Shown one piece after another: positions 35,679-48,572 of a stretch of 64,000 nucleotides of DNA; position 1 is the stretch's first letter; each line of letters opens with the position of its first letter. The notes beneath the pieces are model-generated. The model saw nothing but the letters and a program-made list of their open reading frames with translations. It was not told the origin of the DNA and did no database searches. Location: NCBI GenBank assembly GCA_019096195.1, contig JAGTXK010000138.1:124001-188000 (forward strand). Direction: 5' to 3'. Made by a program: the position numbers and the translations under genes. Origin of the DNA: Boletus sp. NGJ (Eukaryota; Basidiomycota; Agaricomycetes; Boletales; Boletaceae).

Positions 35679-37833
35679 ATTGATTGGCGTGTTTGCCGAG
35701 AGGGGGATTCTGTAAATCTCCCAAGCTGACCCCGTCAGGTCATCCTCGAAATGAATCGCAACATTCATCTTTACCGAACTACACGTTCCTGCAACCCAGC
35801 ACGTGTTCTACGTTTCACTGATTCGAACTGCGAGTAAATCTCCCGATGCACCTTGAGTTCCAGCTCGGCTGGATGGTTAACCACGTAAAATTATTTACAG
35901 CGACAAAAAGTTAAAATCACGTGACTATATTACATGCCACAGACGCGCGCCAGAATTCGGACTCTGCACAACTCTTGTTCCCATGTAATCTTGTACCAAG
36001 TCAGGGATCAGTACTGCACGACCTTGCTTCTTTTCGAGTCGACAACTCCGTTGAGGATGCGATAGAATCGGTCTGCATTCTAGCGGAGAAAAGCAGTACG
36101 AATCCGTTCTCGTCGCGAATGGTTGGACGAATGCACAGAGTTGGCCAAGGGATATCATGAAAGCCGAGCACTTCGGACGAGGCAGAAATGGCAGCCCACC
36201 GCGATTCGTACGAGTTCCGGACTTCCAGCCTCACGCGTTCCGTTCGGGCTTGATCCTTCTGCGCTTTCTCCTTTGCTCCCTCCACACTCGTTCTCGCTCT
36301 TCCCAAATTGTTCGCCTCTCGCTATCCCGCTCCTGCTGTATTCGAACATGGATCCTCTTATTATCTCCTTGGACGGTCCTTCGTCATGCTTCCTCGTGGT
36401 CCCATTCCTCCGCCATTCTCCGGATCTCCGCTCCACCGTTCGTCCACTTTTGCGCTTCTGTTTATATTCGTAAACCAACTTCCCAAAAGTTTGCCTTTTC
36501 GTTGAAGTGGTCAGCCGACTGTATCTATTTGTTAATCCACTCGTTAATGCTCTGCTGATGCACCAGTGCGTGCGGCTATTAATTTACAATGATTTGAGCA
36601 CTGTTTATGAACGGTTTCGCTTCCTTCAGTGTGTATTCTCTTTCGTCAATGACGGTAAGGAGGTCACAATCCTGAACTTCAAACTAGGCCAAACGAGGAG
36701 TCGCGACGACCGCGCCGAACCCGACGGCCATCATACGAAGCGCTCGAAGAGTTCGCCTAGATTCCAGAAACGCCGTCACGGCCTTCTCGGAAGGCGGTCT
36801 CGGAAGACGAACCAGAGTAGAGGTAGTCATTCCAACGTTTGCAGCAGGTCAATGCCCATTCCTTGAACGTACTAGCGGAATCCGTACTTTTGCCTGTCGT
36901 TCGCGAGCATGTCTTTCCCTCCACTACCAATCAAGTCGGACGAAGAAGATGAGGAGATGGATTTTCTCCCCTGCAGGTATACTACCTCGATCTGTGCTGT
37001 GATGGCATATCCATTCAATGCGTATGTATGTTGGGTTGCATTCTAGGCTGGGATCAAAGTCAAAGTCAATCCCGAAGAAATCATCTCGGAAAGCGTCGTC
37101 CGAGATCGGCTAGTATTGATAGCTACGGATACGTTCGACGTATACCAGTCTTTCTGTACGATCCACATGCGCTTCGTTGGTCAGGACCACCAGACTTGAT
37201 CTTCAAGTTTAGAGACGACGGCGAGGGCTCGTTGATCGTATGCGGATACGTTGCGCTCGCTTCCCCTCATCGTCCCATGGCGCAAGCTACCACCAATACT
37301 GTCGACAATCATGCCGCGGTCAGTTCACAGTTCCGCTCAATGCCCCTTGCCACATTCATCGACATCAGCTTCTGATCCTACCACCATCGTGACGAGGAGT
37401 GGCCGAAGATCATGCGCCTCATTGTACGCTCGAGGGACAACAGTCGGCAGTAAATGATTCTCACAGGGAAATGAAATGTTAACGTTACTAGGTGGTTCGC
37501 ATGTAGTGCATGCATTGTGGGGGTTACGGTGTGGGTTTCCAGCGGAGGATTGCAGCTGGCTCCTGAACGGCTTGGAGTCTTGTTCCTCTAGTCTTACTTG
37601 CAGGCTCAAGTGAAATCGCCCTCTCCATGTCTTTTCACTACAGCGTTGTTATCGTCGTGCTAGTTAATTTTTTACAAATTCTTTCTAGCTTTCTTTGAGT
37701 CAAGTAGATGGCAGTGGAAACTGGGACGATCAAACATGAGTCGAGTCTTGTGCGATAGCATTGGACATGATCGTGGTGAGCTTCTAAATACACATAGTTA
37801 AAAGACAACAACAGTTGAGAGGTCCATCAGCTT
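35679..37833. other. Sparse 2.1-kb interval
   Basis: Contains the decayed J-like gene relic listed separately. It also has an acidic short frame near 36910-37110 on the plus strand (MSFPPLPIKSDEEDEEMDF, with a possible intron and a basic tail) that is not strong enough to call. The rest shows nothing. Confidence 0.45.
36020..36400 (-). pseudogene. Relic of an NFKBIL1/J-like coiled-coil protein gene
   Basis: Fragments in three frames follow one another in the order expected for the basidiomycete J-like (NFKBIL1-type) family. First comes a charged coiled coil (RIQQERDSERRTIWEERERV), then RVRLEVRNSYESRWAAIS and LGFHDIPWPT. After a frame change come RERIRTAFLR, a TAG where the family has the Trp of its RWHPDRF-type motif, and NADRFYRILNGVV. 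At least two frame changes and one stop mean it cannot make the full protein. The family assignment rests on the ESRW...GFxxIPWP and DRFYRIL patterns and is moderate. Confidence 0.5.
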
Positions 37834-40349
37834 CTACAAGGTTACAACTTCTGGTACGCTCGGATCCTCGAGATCCAGCATGATTACTTTATCCTGCAAA
37901 GTATGAGGCTCAACCTCTTCAGTTCTTGTGCGATCCGAGCCCGAGTCTGACAACGTGCGAGAACCAACAGTCGCAGTCTCCGTTTCTCCATCCTTTGCCG
38001 TTGGGCTTGACCTACACGTGTTCTCGTGGCCAGGTTGACAAGTCGTGCTCTCGGTCCTGACGACTAGATCGATCGTTGGCGCCACCTGCAACCCTTCTTC
38101 CGTCTCCTTCTCCTCCTCTTCCTCGATGCTGTCCGACCGAGTCAGCTTGCCAGGAGGCTCGATTTTGGGCAGTACCACCTGGTGTTCCTCGGCCTCGTCA
38201 GCGCTGGGGAACGCCACTCCCATTCTGCGCGCGAGCTTTCGCTCCCGGATCCTCGCGAGGCTCAAGCGGCGTTCCTCCATCCACTGTTCCTCATCAAGCA
38301 CCGGTGCGGCCACCCGCGCAATCGTTTCAGTTGTTGGCGCAACCTTCTCACACTGCAAACCTATGCCTGCGGCAGCGAGAACGCGCATGATGGGAGCATG
38401 AGAGCGAGAGTTGGGCATACGATGAGCGTAAGTGGCGGACATCCTGTGACTCGATCAGCACTAGTAGGAAGCGAGTTCGGATAAATCTTACCCAGGACCG
38501 AGGACGAACTCGCCACCCAGCTGTGTAAAGTCGCCACCTTTCTCCCACACGGGCATACCGACACGGAGAGCATTCTTGAAGACCATGGCTATTCCGCCCA
38601 CGGATCCATGGCGCACATAACCACCTCGCTTACGTTGTGATTTGGGTTCCATTACACGCAGAGTCATACCCAGTGCTCTGTGGAGGCGTAGTGTGGGATC
38701 ACTGTAGAAAGAGAACGGAGTACGGAAAATTTCTGTACGGATGATCAATGAGCCACCAGCACCGATATAATGGATGAGACACATACGTCGGTAAGATTTG
38801 ATCAAATTGTAGGAGCCATTTCCAATAACGATCAAGTTGACATCGGTTTCTTTGAGCATTTTCGGATTAACATTATCCGACACAGAAAACAAATAATCCT
38901 GACATAAGGGGCACCTTAGGAGACCTGTATTAGCAAATTCGTTGACACGACGAATGAACCTTACCAGAAATGTCTGATGAAAATAACAATCGTCCTTTGT
39001 TCACGAAAGAGCTCGCTGAATTGCACACGCAAACCATTTTCAGCAACAACGAAGCACGAGGCAGCCTCAGCGAGCTGTCTGGGAGTCGGCAGTGCATGTT
39101 CGTCGAATGTCGGAGAGGAAAAGGACTGGGCTGTAGATGGTCGCGTAACATCGCATTTAAGCGGAGAGTTAACAGTGAAACCAAAACCACGACCGTCGAT
39201 GGTTGTTAGAGAGCGTAAGTGGGTGGGTGCCGTGGCAACAGGCGGGGATGGATATGATACATGAGAAGAATGGGAAGGCGGCGCACGGCCTAGCTCAGCA
39301 TCTGTGAGGGGTTCGCAAACGTATCCAGCGGTCGAGTCGCGAACGGGGCTCAAGACGTCTATGGTGTGTAGACGAGTGACCATCTCTGCCGGAAAGAGGG
39401 TCGCCGACTTGCGGCGGGCGTGGAAGGTGTTCTCTTCGGAGACGTGCTTGGGCTTGGATGACCGTTCGGTGGAGAGATGGGGGAAGGAGGTGAAAGAAGC
39501 ATTTGTCTGACTCAGGGCCGACAAGTTATCGGAAGACTGGTGGGTCAGACTTAAGCGACTCCCGATCTTCTTTGGCAACAGTCGCGCAAACTTCTTGACT
39601 TTACTTGGCGCCGCCGCCACCGGGTCGTCTGCCGAAAAGGAAGCCAAACGCAACGGCGAGGACGGCGTGGCGCAGCCAGCATCAGACTGGACACGTGACA
39701 TGAACGAATGCACGCTCTCGCTGCTCCGTCCAATGGATGAAGTGGGTGATACGGACAAAGGCTCCGCGGTGAATGCAGGGGTCGACAACAGCGCGCTAGC
39801 GAGGGCACATGATTGCAGTCTCGAATGTCCGTAAGGCGAGTTTTTAGGTAGTAGAATGGGAGTCGTGAGTCGTGCTTCTTTCCTCGACACAGCTGAGCGG
39901 GAGCGTCGACGCTGGATTGAGACGGGCCGTGAGCCCTCAGGAGCCCAGTCCTGTGGAAGCCAAATAGGTTCCTCGGGTCCACACCCACTGGTGGTTGGTG
40001 AGATGTTGGACGTACTTCGAGTGAATGACGCTGTCACGACATCCAAATTCCTCGTGGGCGTCGTGGCCAGCGGTGTCTCAAGGTTAAGATATGCGTGGTA
40101 TATGTCTGGCGGGTATCTGCCACCGGTGTAAGGGAGGGTTGGGAGGTGTGAAGTGGATTCGCCGCGAAAGGAGAGAGGAGCCCCGACACTGCTGAGAGTG
40201 CTGGCGGTACGGCTGCGAAGGACGGCGAGTGGTGCGAAGGGATCACCGGGGTCTGGCGTCGGGTAGCGCGCCTCCAGTTCTAGGCTGGGAGCGGGCTTCC
40301 GTCGAACCCGAAGTTGGTTAACGGACGATTCGCTAGTTGATTCAGACAT
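37834..40349 (-). CDS. AhpC/TSA-2 (PRXL2-like) thioredoxin-fold protein with a long disordered N-terminus
   Basis: Starts MSESTSESSVNQLRVRRKP at 40349. About 420 Ser/Pro/Thr-rich residues come first. A thioredoxin-like AhpC/TSA domain follows: LPTPRQLAEAASCFVVAENG, then TIVIFIRHFWCPLCQDYLFS, where an intron splits the Trp codon. Then come DVNLIVIGNGSYNLIKSYR, SFYSDPTLRLHRALGM, FTQLGGEFVLGPGMSATYAH and HAPIMRVLAAAG. CPLC is a two-cysteine active-site pattern, so a redox role is plausible. The last ~150 residues are acidic and low in complexity. The tails may link the redox domain to a scaffold or to regulation by phosphorylation; that part is inference. Confidence 0.85.
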
Positions 40350-40894
40350 AATACAAATAGTTACTTGACCCGTCCAAGACGCGAAACCTGCAGGAGGGGA
40401 TAAAAGGATGGGTTCCAGCAGGAAAGCACGGGATTGTCAATCATCTATTAGTCTTTATGTACGATTTCCATCGTGGCTTCGGTGAGGAGTGTCTGCAAGC
40501 TGCGAACCTTGTTCGACGGAGGGGTTACACGTTTCCGCATTGCCTCAATTCCCGTAGTTTACCGCGCCTCTTTATCACCAATTTGCGTATGGCCAGCTTC
40601 GCAGTGCTTCTGGACCTGAGAGCCAGAGAGAATGTCAACTAACGGCTTGAGGATAGGTTGAACGAGCTGGCAATCCGACATCCTGAGTAGCTGCGGGAAA
40701 GTGGTCAAGTTGGCAATCTCGCGACTGAGTTGGCGCAGGAACGGAGCAAACCTCAACGTTCAACGGCGATCTACTCACCACAAGAACGCAGACACGCTCA
40801 TCAGAAACCCTCGACCTTTGTCGTTGGCCCAGGCAGTACGTCTGCCAGTTATTCATAACAATGGAGAACATTCTATCGGTACGAGATGCCAGCT
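40350..40894 (-). other. Unassigned coding-like fragment between two genes
   Basis: A plausible exon at about 40620-40760 reads FAPFLRQLSREIANLTTFPQ and MSDCQLVQPILKPLVDILSG, which looks like a real helical protein segment, with AG before it and GT after it. No start, stop or partner exon could be fixed, and no family was recognised. It may be a remnant, or part of a small gene with very short exons. Confidence 0.25.
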
Positions 40895-43685
40895 TTACTC
40901 TTTCATCCCACACCCATATCCCATTCGTCCTGACCTCGAGTGCTCAGCACTTTCCAGGGGCTGGCACGGATGCAGGCACTGGCTGAGCCATGAGCTGTGG
41001 ATACGATCAGGATCATTCCGCCAGACACGTGTGTGACAGCTTTCCTTGATAGTCTGAGTGGTAGTGAATATCATTGCAGCCAGCCCAAAGACACACAGCA
41101 GGATATCGATGGTCTTCTCCATCGGGGTCTTGGCCACCGCCTTGTAGTGCAGCATGGCAGGGTACACAAAGCACAATGGGACACTAGAAGATCGAGTCAT
41201 TCTCCACGAGATATGCGACTTGAGCGACCGAACCTACCACGCAAAACTGCCGATCAACGCGACGAACTTGTCGAGATCCGCAGCACCAGCCCAACTGATC
41301 ACCGTGCAAACCATTACCAGACCGAAACGGAAACAGTTCTTAAGCCATTTCACGCGCGGATCTTGTTTACCGCTCCTCACAAACAGTCCATTCTCCAGAA
41401 TACGCGCGGCTGGGAAGAACTGAAGTGGGATAGACAAGAGAATCGCCATAGAATATAGGAATTGGACCTGTTCCACCGAGTTTATCAAGCTATTGGTCCA
41501 TCTAAGAGATAAATGAACTCACAGCTTGTGTGGATTTCTTCGTCTGGTCGAGGTTGACGAGGACAACTGCTTTCACGTCCGATCCGAAAGTCAAATACGC
41601 AAGAGCGCCAGCTCCACCAAAGAGCACTTGGGCAAGACGTGAGTATCGAACACCGACATACAGGTGAGGGGAAACGAGTACCGAGTGTCCCGATCATGAC
41701 ACCAGTCAAAGCTCTAGGAAATTTATGCGGCTCGCGCATGGCATCCGTAATTGGGATAACCTGAACTGCTCATCAAAACCTTGCGAGTCGGGTTTGGCAA
41801 TATGGGACATACCAAGCCTACTCCCTCAAACGAGAAAACGGCAGTGCTTTCCGAGCACCATTAATGAAAACTGTAGACTTGGTTGAACTGATACTCACCC
41901 GATGAACAAAGGGTAATCACTCGGATTGAACATCTGAACCTGCGCTACGCCATTGTCACTGATGATGGAAAGTTCACTTCCAAAGATATAAAGCAAGCCA
42001 GCGAGGATGAAGGCGTCTGCAATGAGGGCAGTTGTACTGAGTTTCGCAAGGTTTCTGACGAGGGCCAATGGTAAAAAGATGACTAGTTGAATGAGGATAA
42101 AGAATAGGACGGAGAAGTTGGTCGTGCAATCTGTGACTGCGGAAACAAATGCCTGTGGAAGTCAGTCACTCCGTCACAGTGTCGCTCAATGAAGGAAAAG
42201 CCAACCTGGAGGTTTTCCGCGACAAAGATAGAGTAAGCTGTAACAAATCCGATTTGAGATATTGCAATGGAGGAGAGGATCGCATATCGCATCCACGGCC
42301 CGTACAATGCGCCGCCAATGTCTAAGCTTTGTGTGAATGTTATGTTCGTTTGATGAATGAGGGTCACTTACCTCCAAAGGAACCAGAAACGACAAATTTT
42401 GCCCGGACCAAGAGTAAAAATGAATATAGGGAGACTAAAGCAACAATTATGATAGTGATGATGGAAAAGACAAGCCCTCCATTGGCAAATCTGTTTGATT
42501 TGTAGGGATCACCGACGGAACAATTGAAACGAGAGCAACTTACCCTTTTCCGAGGAACAACACACCAGTCCCCACGAACGATTTCAAAAGCTGGTGAGAG
42601 GCCTGGGTCAGGATGATGTATGCGAAGCTGCGCGAGATGCTCACCATCAGTACAGCCTGTGGCACGGTTGCGTCACCGTGAGCACTGGCGGAAGCGGCCT
42701 GTCGCCTAGATCGAGAACGTGACCGATTAGTCGACTTCAATAATGGCTGAGTCTCGCTGGCAGTGTGTGTAATTGAAGGACCGGGTTGATCAGCAGATTC
42801 CTCGTCCTCGGTTCTATCTTCGTCTTCTTCGAGGTCCTCTCCCGCCTAATACCAATGTAATGACTGTTTCTGATAAGGAGGAAACTCGCTCACAAATTGA
42901 CCATAGATATAAAGGAAATCAATGAAATTGTTCGTTGCTCGCCTTTCATTGATGCCTTGCTCGGTGGCTTGTAAGAGAACATAGTTTCGCCTGAAACCAC
43001 CAGGCTCATGGATATGTTCGAATGCAGGATTCTGGGGTGCAACAGATCCTGCATACGACGACGAGCGCGGACGACCAGACTGTCGTCTCTGATCTGCATG
43101 CCACTTATAAATGTCATGGCTGAAAGTATGATGAAGTCAATCGCGGTCGGAACCTGTGATTATGGGGACTCACGTAACGTCTGCGCCTGGAGCATGGTAT
43201 GGTATAGGAAATGTCTCGGAAACACCTCGCTGCAGCGACCCCGCAGAAGGTTCATCTAGGTCAGGTGCCTCATAGGTAGAGCCCTCTAAAGAGCGCAAGT
43301 CTGTGCGACTCGGACGTTCTCCGCGTAAAAGCAGATGACGTCTAAGTACTCTAGCCTTCTCCTCCGCGGGAAGGTCGTCCATGTTGTTGTCGACTGCACT
43401 CCCAGAGGCCACAGCGCTTGACGGGCGCTTTGCGCTAATTGTGCTAGAGGACGGACGGTGTAGTTTAGAAAATAACTCATTCGCGGAGAGATTTGCGCTT
43501 GGAGATCCATCGCAAGAATAGGAGCACACAGGAGGAGTGTACCGTGCTGGGATGTTGGGTACTGGGGGCGTTCCTGAATACTGAGCACGAAGAGCTTGGA
43601 TATCTGGTGTGCCGGAGGGGGTGTAAATAGGCGAGTTGGAGGCGAGAGAGTTGCGGATGTTGACTGGCTTTGATGGGGTAGACAT
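40895..43685 (-). CDS. Vacuolar amino acid transporter, Avt3/Avt4 type
   Basis: Amino acid/auxin permease-family exporter from the vacuole, with many short exons. A long cytosolic N-terminus starts MSTPSKPVNIRNSLASNSP (43685; an upstream in-frame start exists). It continues with EEKARVLRRHL, FPIPYHAPGADVTHDIYKWH, PAFEHIHEPGGFRRNYVLL and NNFIDFLYIYGQF, all characteristic of fungal Avt3/4. Membrane spans follow, with LTQASHQLLKSFVGTGVLFL, the Avt signature at the first span, then GGALYGPWMRYAILSSIAIS, and near the end CTVISWAGAADLDKFVALIGSFA and VPLCFVYPAMLHYKAVA. The stop at 40895 follows an in-frame polar extension that is longer than usual, so the true C-terminus is uncertain. Confidence 0.87.
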
Positions 43686-45528
43686 GAGTGGGCGGGCAAG
43701 GCCTTTGTGATGGTAAGAGGACGGAGGAGAGCCGTTCAACGAGTTCTCCGTCCAGGTTTCGCTAAGTGAGGCTCTCGGAACTTGGCGCAACATGCCGATG
43801 TAGGCGCCGTGTGGCGCTGCTGGGTGATAAGGCTTATAGTGCAGTGTCCAACGTGATATCTCCAACTTAACGATAACTCGTTTGTTGTCTACACTTGACA
43901 ATCATGGTCGCCTACTTGCCCGCGAACCCCTCCGAGCTTCAAACATGCTAACCTGGGACCCATTTCATCAACGCTCGTGGCACGATTTTCTCGACGGGGA
44001 TGATTGCACACTGCACGCATAACTCCACGGAGTCTCCAGCAGACCTTCACCAGGCACCCCGCGCGGAAGCAACGTCACTTTTCCGCCTTCATCTACCTTT
44101 GGGAACGACGTCAGCTTTTAGATTAATAAATCAAGTGACTGGCAGGTATGGCCCTGGTCCTCGATGCCTACCCCACCCGCTCGTCTTGATATTTTTCGTT
44201 TGTCAATTGTGGCATGGCATAATTTAACAGTAGATGACCACCCAGACTGGTCCTTTGTAGTTTCGTCTCGTGAAACTGTTGCAAACGCGGGAAGCAGCCT
44301 TACCAAGCAGTCGGACATCTTGACGCGCTGAACCCACTTTAGGAAGAGGGGCTATGGAAAAGCAGAGAAGGCAACGCAGGGCCAACATTAAACTGGCGGT
44401 ACTCCCGTAGAAGGCGGGCCGAGGTCAGGTCAATTCGGGAAAATCGTACGCATGTTAACCAACTTTGGTTTAGCAGGGACAGCCAATGTCGTCAAGGGAC
44501 GCCAGGTTCGAGCATCCTAACACCGATGGGCCGAACCAGACTTTTTGGGAATGTCTTGGCACCTAGATAAGCGCTTCCACTACCAGAGAAACCCCTTGCA
44601 GGTGTGTCGTGCTGGTTTGCTTTCCATACTGTCGATCGTTCTCTAACGGCGCAAGATGAATCTCTACTGACCATGTAGACTCGTGGAACACCAGATGGGC
44701 CGCTTCGCATGTCCTTTCTTAATCTGTACAATCTAACCCAAAGTGCCTCCGAGTCGCTAATGGCCAACAAGTCAAGTTCCCTTTGTTGGATTGTCCGCGA
44801 AGGGGCTGACGGCGGTTGGCTCGTCGATGAATTAACGCTTGATGACCCCAATGACGTTTGCATTCGAATACGGGTCTTCGTGTATACCGAGCCAATCCAT
44901 CCTGACCACGAATCTTACTTGGTCGATCAACGGAACACATTGTCATCACGTCCGTTGCTCACAATCCTGATACAAGGATCCTTCAAGCTAGCACTCTATG
45001 GCGACTGCTGTTACGCCGGTCAGGTTCGATTGACCTTGGCAGTCAGCCAATGAACTCCGATGCCCCATCAAAGCCGCTGTAATCTCGAATTACTCGTTTC
45101 ACCTCGAAGATAATCGGTAATGATGATAACCATAATAGCAGGCGGAACTTAACGGGGCAGTTGTCAGCTGGACTCATTTTACCTGTGAAGAAAGATAACT
45201 GAAGTTCGATTGCGAGTTCGCGAAGGACCAGTCGGACTTGACGCGACTAGAGAACTGACCTCGAGTCCATCTGTTGCAAGTCATGGGGCTGAAAGGAACC
45301 GGAATTCACCGGAAGGCCGAATTCTCGGCTGCTAGGGCGTGGTCCGTCCTTGACGTTCACCGACGAAACACTCAAGAGTTGACATTTGAATAGGATCGTA
45401 GTATTCTTACAAAAATCTATAAGTAATAGGAAACAGAAGTCGGAGGGAACACACACACACAACTCATCCTTATCAACACAAATGTTATCAGGCTCGATCC
45501 GTATGAGAGGCAATCATCAGCGCTACAT
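43686..45528. other. Intergenic 1.8 kb, no gene seen
   Basis: Upstream region of the transporter and 3' flank of the P450. A 114-codon frame at 44709-45053 on the plus strand has no domain. Confidence 0.45.
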
Positions 45529-47706
45529 TCAATCACTGGATCGTATCATCTCTATCAGTTTGTCTGCGTCCATCCCAGGGTACCGGGGAATAACACGACA
45601 TTTGAGCTCGAGGGGATGCCTGGGGGCGATCATGGTCATTCAATTTACAAGAGTCGGGGAGATGAGTACTCACGATACAAGTCCGGATGACCATTTTGGC
45701 TTCGGCTCCATTTCAATGCCATTCTCGTCCACCGGTTTCGTGAACTTGAATATGGCAAGTAGATGGACAATTGCTACCCACACCGAAGCGTCTGCGAAGT
45801 GCCGACCGACGCTGAATCAGATGTGAGTTATATAGTTTGATCACAAGATAGAAGTATCTTACCAAATCCTGCGTCCGAAACCGAAGGCCAACGCAACAGA
45901 ATCGTCATTGAGCTCACCATCCTGATTGAAGAACCTCTCGGGTATGAATTCAGTGGGATTGGGGTATTTGACCTCATCCCTTGACATTGCCCTTGGTAAT
46001 AGATGAGCAATAATCACGCAGTACAGTGGTCGGCAGACTCATACCAAATGTTAGCCAAGACCACGCAACCTAGATCCCCATCAGAATATTAAAGTGTGAA
46101 AAGGGATATCCTCTCACCTTCGGGAATGTAATGCCCTTTATAAACATCACTCTTAGTTGTGTAATGCGGCAAGCCTTTCGACAATCCATTCAGCGGTGAT
46201 CAACGCACTTTTACATGTCTACTTACCTAGCGGGAACACGGGATGCCATCTCAATGTCTCGCGCAGAACTGCATTAACATAAGGCAGGGACGACCTGTCT
46301 TCGAAATTCGGCAGCCGATGCGTTCCGACGACGGCGTCGATTTCTTTCTGAGCACGCTGTTGTACTTCCGGGTAATACATCATCGCCAGGACGAAAACGA
46401 TGAGGGTAGATGCTGTCTGAGACTTGTCTGAGAGTTTGCACGATGGGGTGATGGAACACATACCGTTTCAACACCAGCTATCCATGGTCTGCGTCAGTTG
46501 ATGCAGAAAACCAAAGCAAACTACAGCTGACCGATAAAGGCTGTTGCAGAAGAGGACTTCAATGCCAGTTCAAAGCCTTCGGAATTAGATTCTGGGAAGT
46601 GCTTCAGGGACTCGGATACCATGCATGGCGCGGAAACACAGGATGTCTGGGGTGAGAAGTGAACGACATCAGGTAATCGATTAAGCGACAAAAATGAACG
46701 AATTCTTCACCACTCGGTCATAAGCATAACGGAATGGCACGTCCATCATCTCATGCAAATTGCTTTTCGCTTGGATGGCCATGCGTTTCAATGTAGCACC
46801 GGGGAACCAGACGGGAAGTTTGAGCACTGAGAATCATTGTGAGCGGGAAGCTAGCGCAAGTCAAGGAAATCGAAGCTGACGGAAAGGGAAGGCCTCCAAG
46901 ATTGCAGCGGTCGAAGGCCCCGCCACTTTCACAAATACCTCAATTGCCCTTTCCGCCGCCAGTACAAGCGGATCGTCATTCGGAATAGTTTCATAATCGT
47001 AAACAGCTGACATGATCACTGCAGAAGCATAGCTGTGTGGCATTAACGATTCTCAGGCTGATGGGTTGATATCAGGGAAGCGTACAGCTCAATTTGCCGT
47101 TGATAACTATCAGGTGAATTGTAGACGCCTATTAATAACTGGCGGACTTTTCGCAACTGAATCGGGAGATAATCCCGCGCAGCTTCGGCGCGAAACGACT
47201 GGTGGAACAATCTTCGATGGAGTCGCCATTTCTCCCCATACTGGAGTAGTGCACTGTTGAACTCGGTGCCGACACTGAGCAAGCTGATAGGTAAGATGAT
47301 CGGGGATCTGGAGTGGTAGACGTACTCTTTATGGACCTTGACTGGCGGTCGATCCGAGTAGACGGTGGACCGTTGTTCAAATAGTGCTTTCGCGACGTCC
47401 GTGGTCTGAACGACGAGAATGTGCCGCCCGAAAAGGGTGCAGTACACCAAATCACCTAGACACGAAACGGACGTGATTATCGATATTTTTGGTACAAGCA
47501 AGACACGGACCATACAACGATGCCCATTGAGTGAAGGTAAGCCATGGCTCAGAAGCACTTATCTCGAGCACACTGCCGAAGAACGGCAGACCCTTAGGAC
47601 CGGGGGGGGAGTTGAACGGATGAAGAGACCTGCGCATTGCATAGCCAACAAAGAGGGAGAATGCAGAGACAGAGAAGGTCAAGAAAAGCGTCGAAAGGGA
47701 AATCAT
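45529..47706 (-). CDS. Cytochrome P450 monooxygenase
   Basis: Membrane-bound class II P450 of the fungal secondary-metabolism/xenobiotic type, multi-exon. An N-terminal anchor ([21 protein letters not shown]) is followed by the proline hinge [34 protein letters not shown] (helix C), an I-helix FIAGVETTAST, the ExxR motif [18 protein letters not shown] and the heme loop FGFGRRICVGRHFAD with the Cys ligand. The threonines after the Gly-Val-Glu of the I-helix suit oxygen activation. Sequence features resemble CYPs near O-methylsterigmatocystin oxidoreductase-like families; the substrate cannot be inferred. No terpene or polyketide core gene is nearby. Confidence 0.93.
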
Positions 47707-48572
47707 TTCCTGTCATCTGATCGGCGAACGGAGCGACGGGTCTTATACTTGTCGGAACGCGACGGCATTCCGATGTTTTAAAGAGCCAATAGCTCGGTAT
47801 TCATTTCATGGAAATGAGAGGCACAGACTCCTTGCCCAGAAGGTATGTTACTTTGGCCAAAAAGAGTATGCTACGCCCATGCGGGGCGAGAGAGTCCACA
47901 GGGGTATCATGGAGGGGGATAGTCTCGAACCGGATGTCTTCTCTTGCAACAATGATGACAGTATACGTACTTGCTATTGTCATCGATATACAGTTTGGTT
48001 CTGGCATGATCTGGCGGCGCGCGGTGGCAAGAGATTCGTCGACCCGATCCGATTATCATGGAGACAGACGAAGTTACTTGCCAGGGAAGATTGAGAGGGA
48101 AGACAATAGTTGTGGGAGGCGGCGACGGGCTCAAGCGCCAGCCTATTCTGATGGTGAGAATGACACGGTGGGTAATGCGATGAATTCATGGTAGGGATTC
48201 CGAGGCTGAACTGACACGTGACGCGGGCTTTGAAATCCGGCGGTCCAGCCGGCCCGTAACTTAACTTCGTCGGACCTGACAGCATCAGACAACATTGTAC
48301 TGTCTTTATTCATCACTTGTCCTTCAAGTCAGTGTCAGTGTACTCGCTTGGAAGTGCTAACATTCCAGTGCGTCTAGTAATAATATAATTCTGCAAGCCG
48401 AGGAGGCGTAGACATTGTTGTCGGTCACTGCGATTTAATTTTAAATTGATTTAGTATACAGTACCAATAGGTTGGGCGGCGACAAACCTGAAACAGTCCG
48501 ACTGCTGGCAACAGCATTCGCAGACCCGGGCCGCGATTGTCCTCAAAAACCCTTGACACCGAGTCCCTGCTA
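47707..48572. other. Divergent intergenic region, no gene seen
   Basis: Lies between the P450 start and the paladin start; contains both promoters. No RNA or repeat was recognised. Confidence 0.45.

Noticed and set aside
36910-37110. Small acidic protein MSFPPLPIKSDEEDEEMDF with a possible second exon
   Set aside because: About 44 codons, no family, and competing frames after the intron; too weak to call.
44709-45053. 114-codon plus-strand frame
   Set aside because: No domain, signal or splice partner; an equally long frame overlaps on the other strand.
45529-47706. P450 as part of a bioluminescence cluster with the Luz-like gene
   Set aside because: It lies about 29 kb away with many unrelated housekeeping genes between, and no hispidin pathway gene is present.
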